DNA from: CAVSWN01 sp046728115
GTDB lineage: Bacteria; Acidobacteriota; Vicinamibacteria; Vicinamibacterales; CAVVIG01
DNA: 6,165 bases
Direction of reading: 5' to 3'
Assembly (NCBI GenBank): GCA_046728115.1
Contig: JBKPDW010000184.1
Coordinates: 1 to 6,165 of the forward strand
This document shows positions 5,785 through 6,165 of this stretch, in pieces. Each line of letters begins with the position of its first letter. Positions within the stretch are counted from its first letter, which is position 1. A model generated the notes under the pieces. It saw only the letters and a program-made list of their open reading frames with translations, ran no database searches and had not been told where the DNA came from. Position numbers and translations under genes: made by a program.

Positions 5785-5805
5785 CGCCTGAAAGGCTCGC
5801 GCTAC
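5781..5805. terminator. REP-like palindrome holding both stop codons, possible bidirectional terminator
   Basis: GTAGCGC (5781-5787) and GCGCTAC (5799-5805) are a perfect 7-bp inverted repeat around an 11-base loop that itself can pair GCC with GGC. The NiCoT TAG (5782-5784) and the DsbD-domain TAG (5804-5802) sit symmetrically in the two arms. Neither side has a T-run, so any termination would be weak. On the minus strand the sequence resembles the element at 1110-1133. Confidence 0.55.
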
Positions 5806-6165
5806 TTCACCGCGACACTCCATTTGATCGGAATGTTCTCCGGCGGGAAGCAAACCTTGTCGTCGCACGCCTGGATTTGAACCGTCCCCGCAACATTCAC
5901 CGTATCGCCCGCCTTCACGGACTTCTCGAGCGTCACATCCTGCGTCAGCCGGAACGGCTTCTGAAAGACAGAGACCTTCTCATTGGCGAACATCATCGTG
6001 TCCGCCTTCGGATAGGTCAGTTTTCCAGCCTTCACCGTCGCCGCCGGTTCGAGCTTCACGCTGACGGGGATGTAGTCCGCGGAACCCGGAGCGTACACAT
6101 GGATGCCGGGTTTGGGAGTGATGTCTACGAACAACGACACCTTGGCGCCGGGCGCCCCGGATGCA
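5802..6165 (-). CDS. DsbD N-terminal (alpha) domain protein, 5' part cut by window edge
   Basis: About 120 residues are visible and the frame stays open to the right edge, so the true start lies outside; the GTG at 6140 is not needed as a start. The fold is the periplasmic thiol-carrying domain of DsbD (DsbD_N family), which passes electrons from the membrane part of DsbD to DsbC, DsbG or CcmG. Seen: the ITPKPGIHVYAPG block near the left end of the fragment, the PFRLTQDVTLE strand, and the terminal CDDKVCFPPE motif with its Cys pair at about 5867 and 5852, like the C-x5-C and YPPE of Escherichia coli DsbD but one residue shorter. The protein ends nine or so residues later, with no membrane helices or C-terminal thioredoxin domain. 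It is thus a free-standing alpha domain or the tail of a differently arranged protein whose front is not visible. Confidence 0.75.
   Translation of the reverse strand, partial: ASGAPGAKVSLFVDITPKPGIHVYAPGSADYIPVSVKLEPAATVKAGKLTYPKADTMMFANEKVSVFQKPFRLTQDVTLEKSVKAGDTVNVAGTVQIQACDDKVCFPPENIPIKWSVAVK

Noticed and set aside
5062..5868. 268-residue minus-strand open frame opposite the NiCoT gene
   Set aside because: Charged, low-complexity product; it overlaps both the permease and the DsbD-domain gene and has no domain.

Overview
The window is GC-rich bacterial DNA with six protein genes, one of them cut by the right edge. No tRNA, rRNA, transposase or CRISPR array is visible. The gene mix (an ImuA-type SOS protein, a secreted PafA-like phosphatase/phosphodiesterase, a HpPgdA-like deacetylase and a free-standing DsbD N-terminal domain), together with G-rich 7-nt repeats and short palindromes, suggests an environmental Acidobacteriota-type genome (Vicinamibacteria-like). 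Xanthomonadaceae-type genomes also carry similar heptads as far as I recall, so the taxonomy is a guess.

Layout, left to right. Bases 1-193 hold no gene; 31-135 is an uninterrupted array of fifteen 7-nt units (consensus NGGGRTT). imuA (194-1027, minus) follows, and a second array of the same repeat, in opposite orientation, lies inside its coding region without breaking the frame. The 137-base divergent gap 1028-1164 holds a good sigma70-type promoter for imuA with a palindrome over the expected transcription start, and a REP-like palindrome. An MFS exporter (1165-2490, plus) is followed after one base by an exported polysaccharide deacetylase (2492-3469, plus), which looks translationally coupled to it. 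A secreted metallo-phosphoesterase (3489-5057, minus) converges on the deacetylase, and its last codons and stop come from a third small patch of heptads. A NiCoT/UreH-like metal permease (5098-5784, plus) diverges from the phosphoesterase. It converges on a DsbD alpha-domain protein (5802 to window end, minus), with a palindrome that contains both stop codons.

The genes do not form one pathway: DNA damage response, efflux plus envelope glycan modification, extracytoplasmic phosphate ester hydrolysis, metal uptake and periplasmic thiol chemistry sit side by side. Only the MFS-deacetylase pair looks like an operon. The most unusual content is the repeat behaviour. A heptad repeat whose common variants have no stop codons in any of six frames has entered one gene and re-made the end of another, and a small palindrome family sits at gene ends. 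I saw no convincing new multi-gene system.
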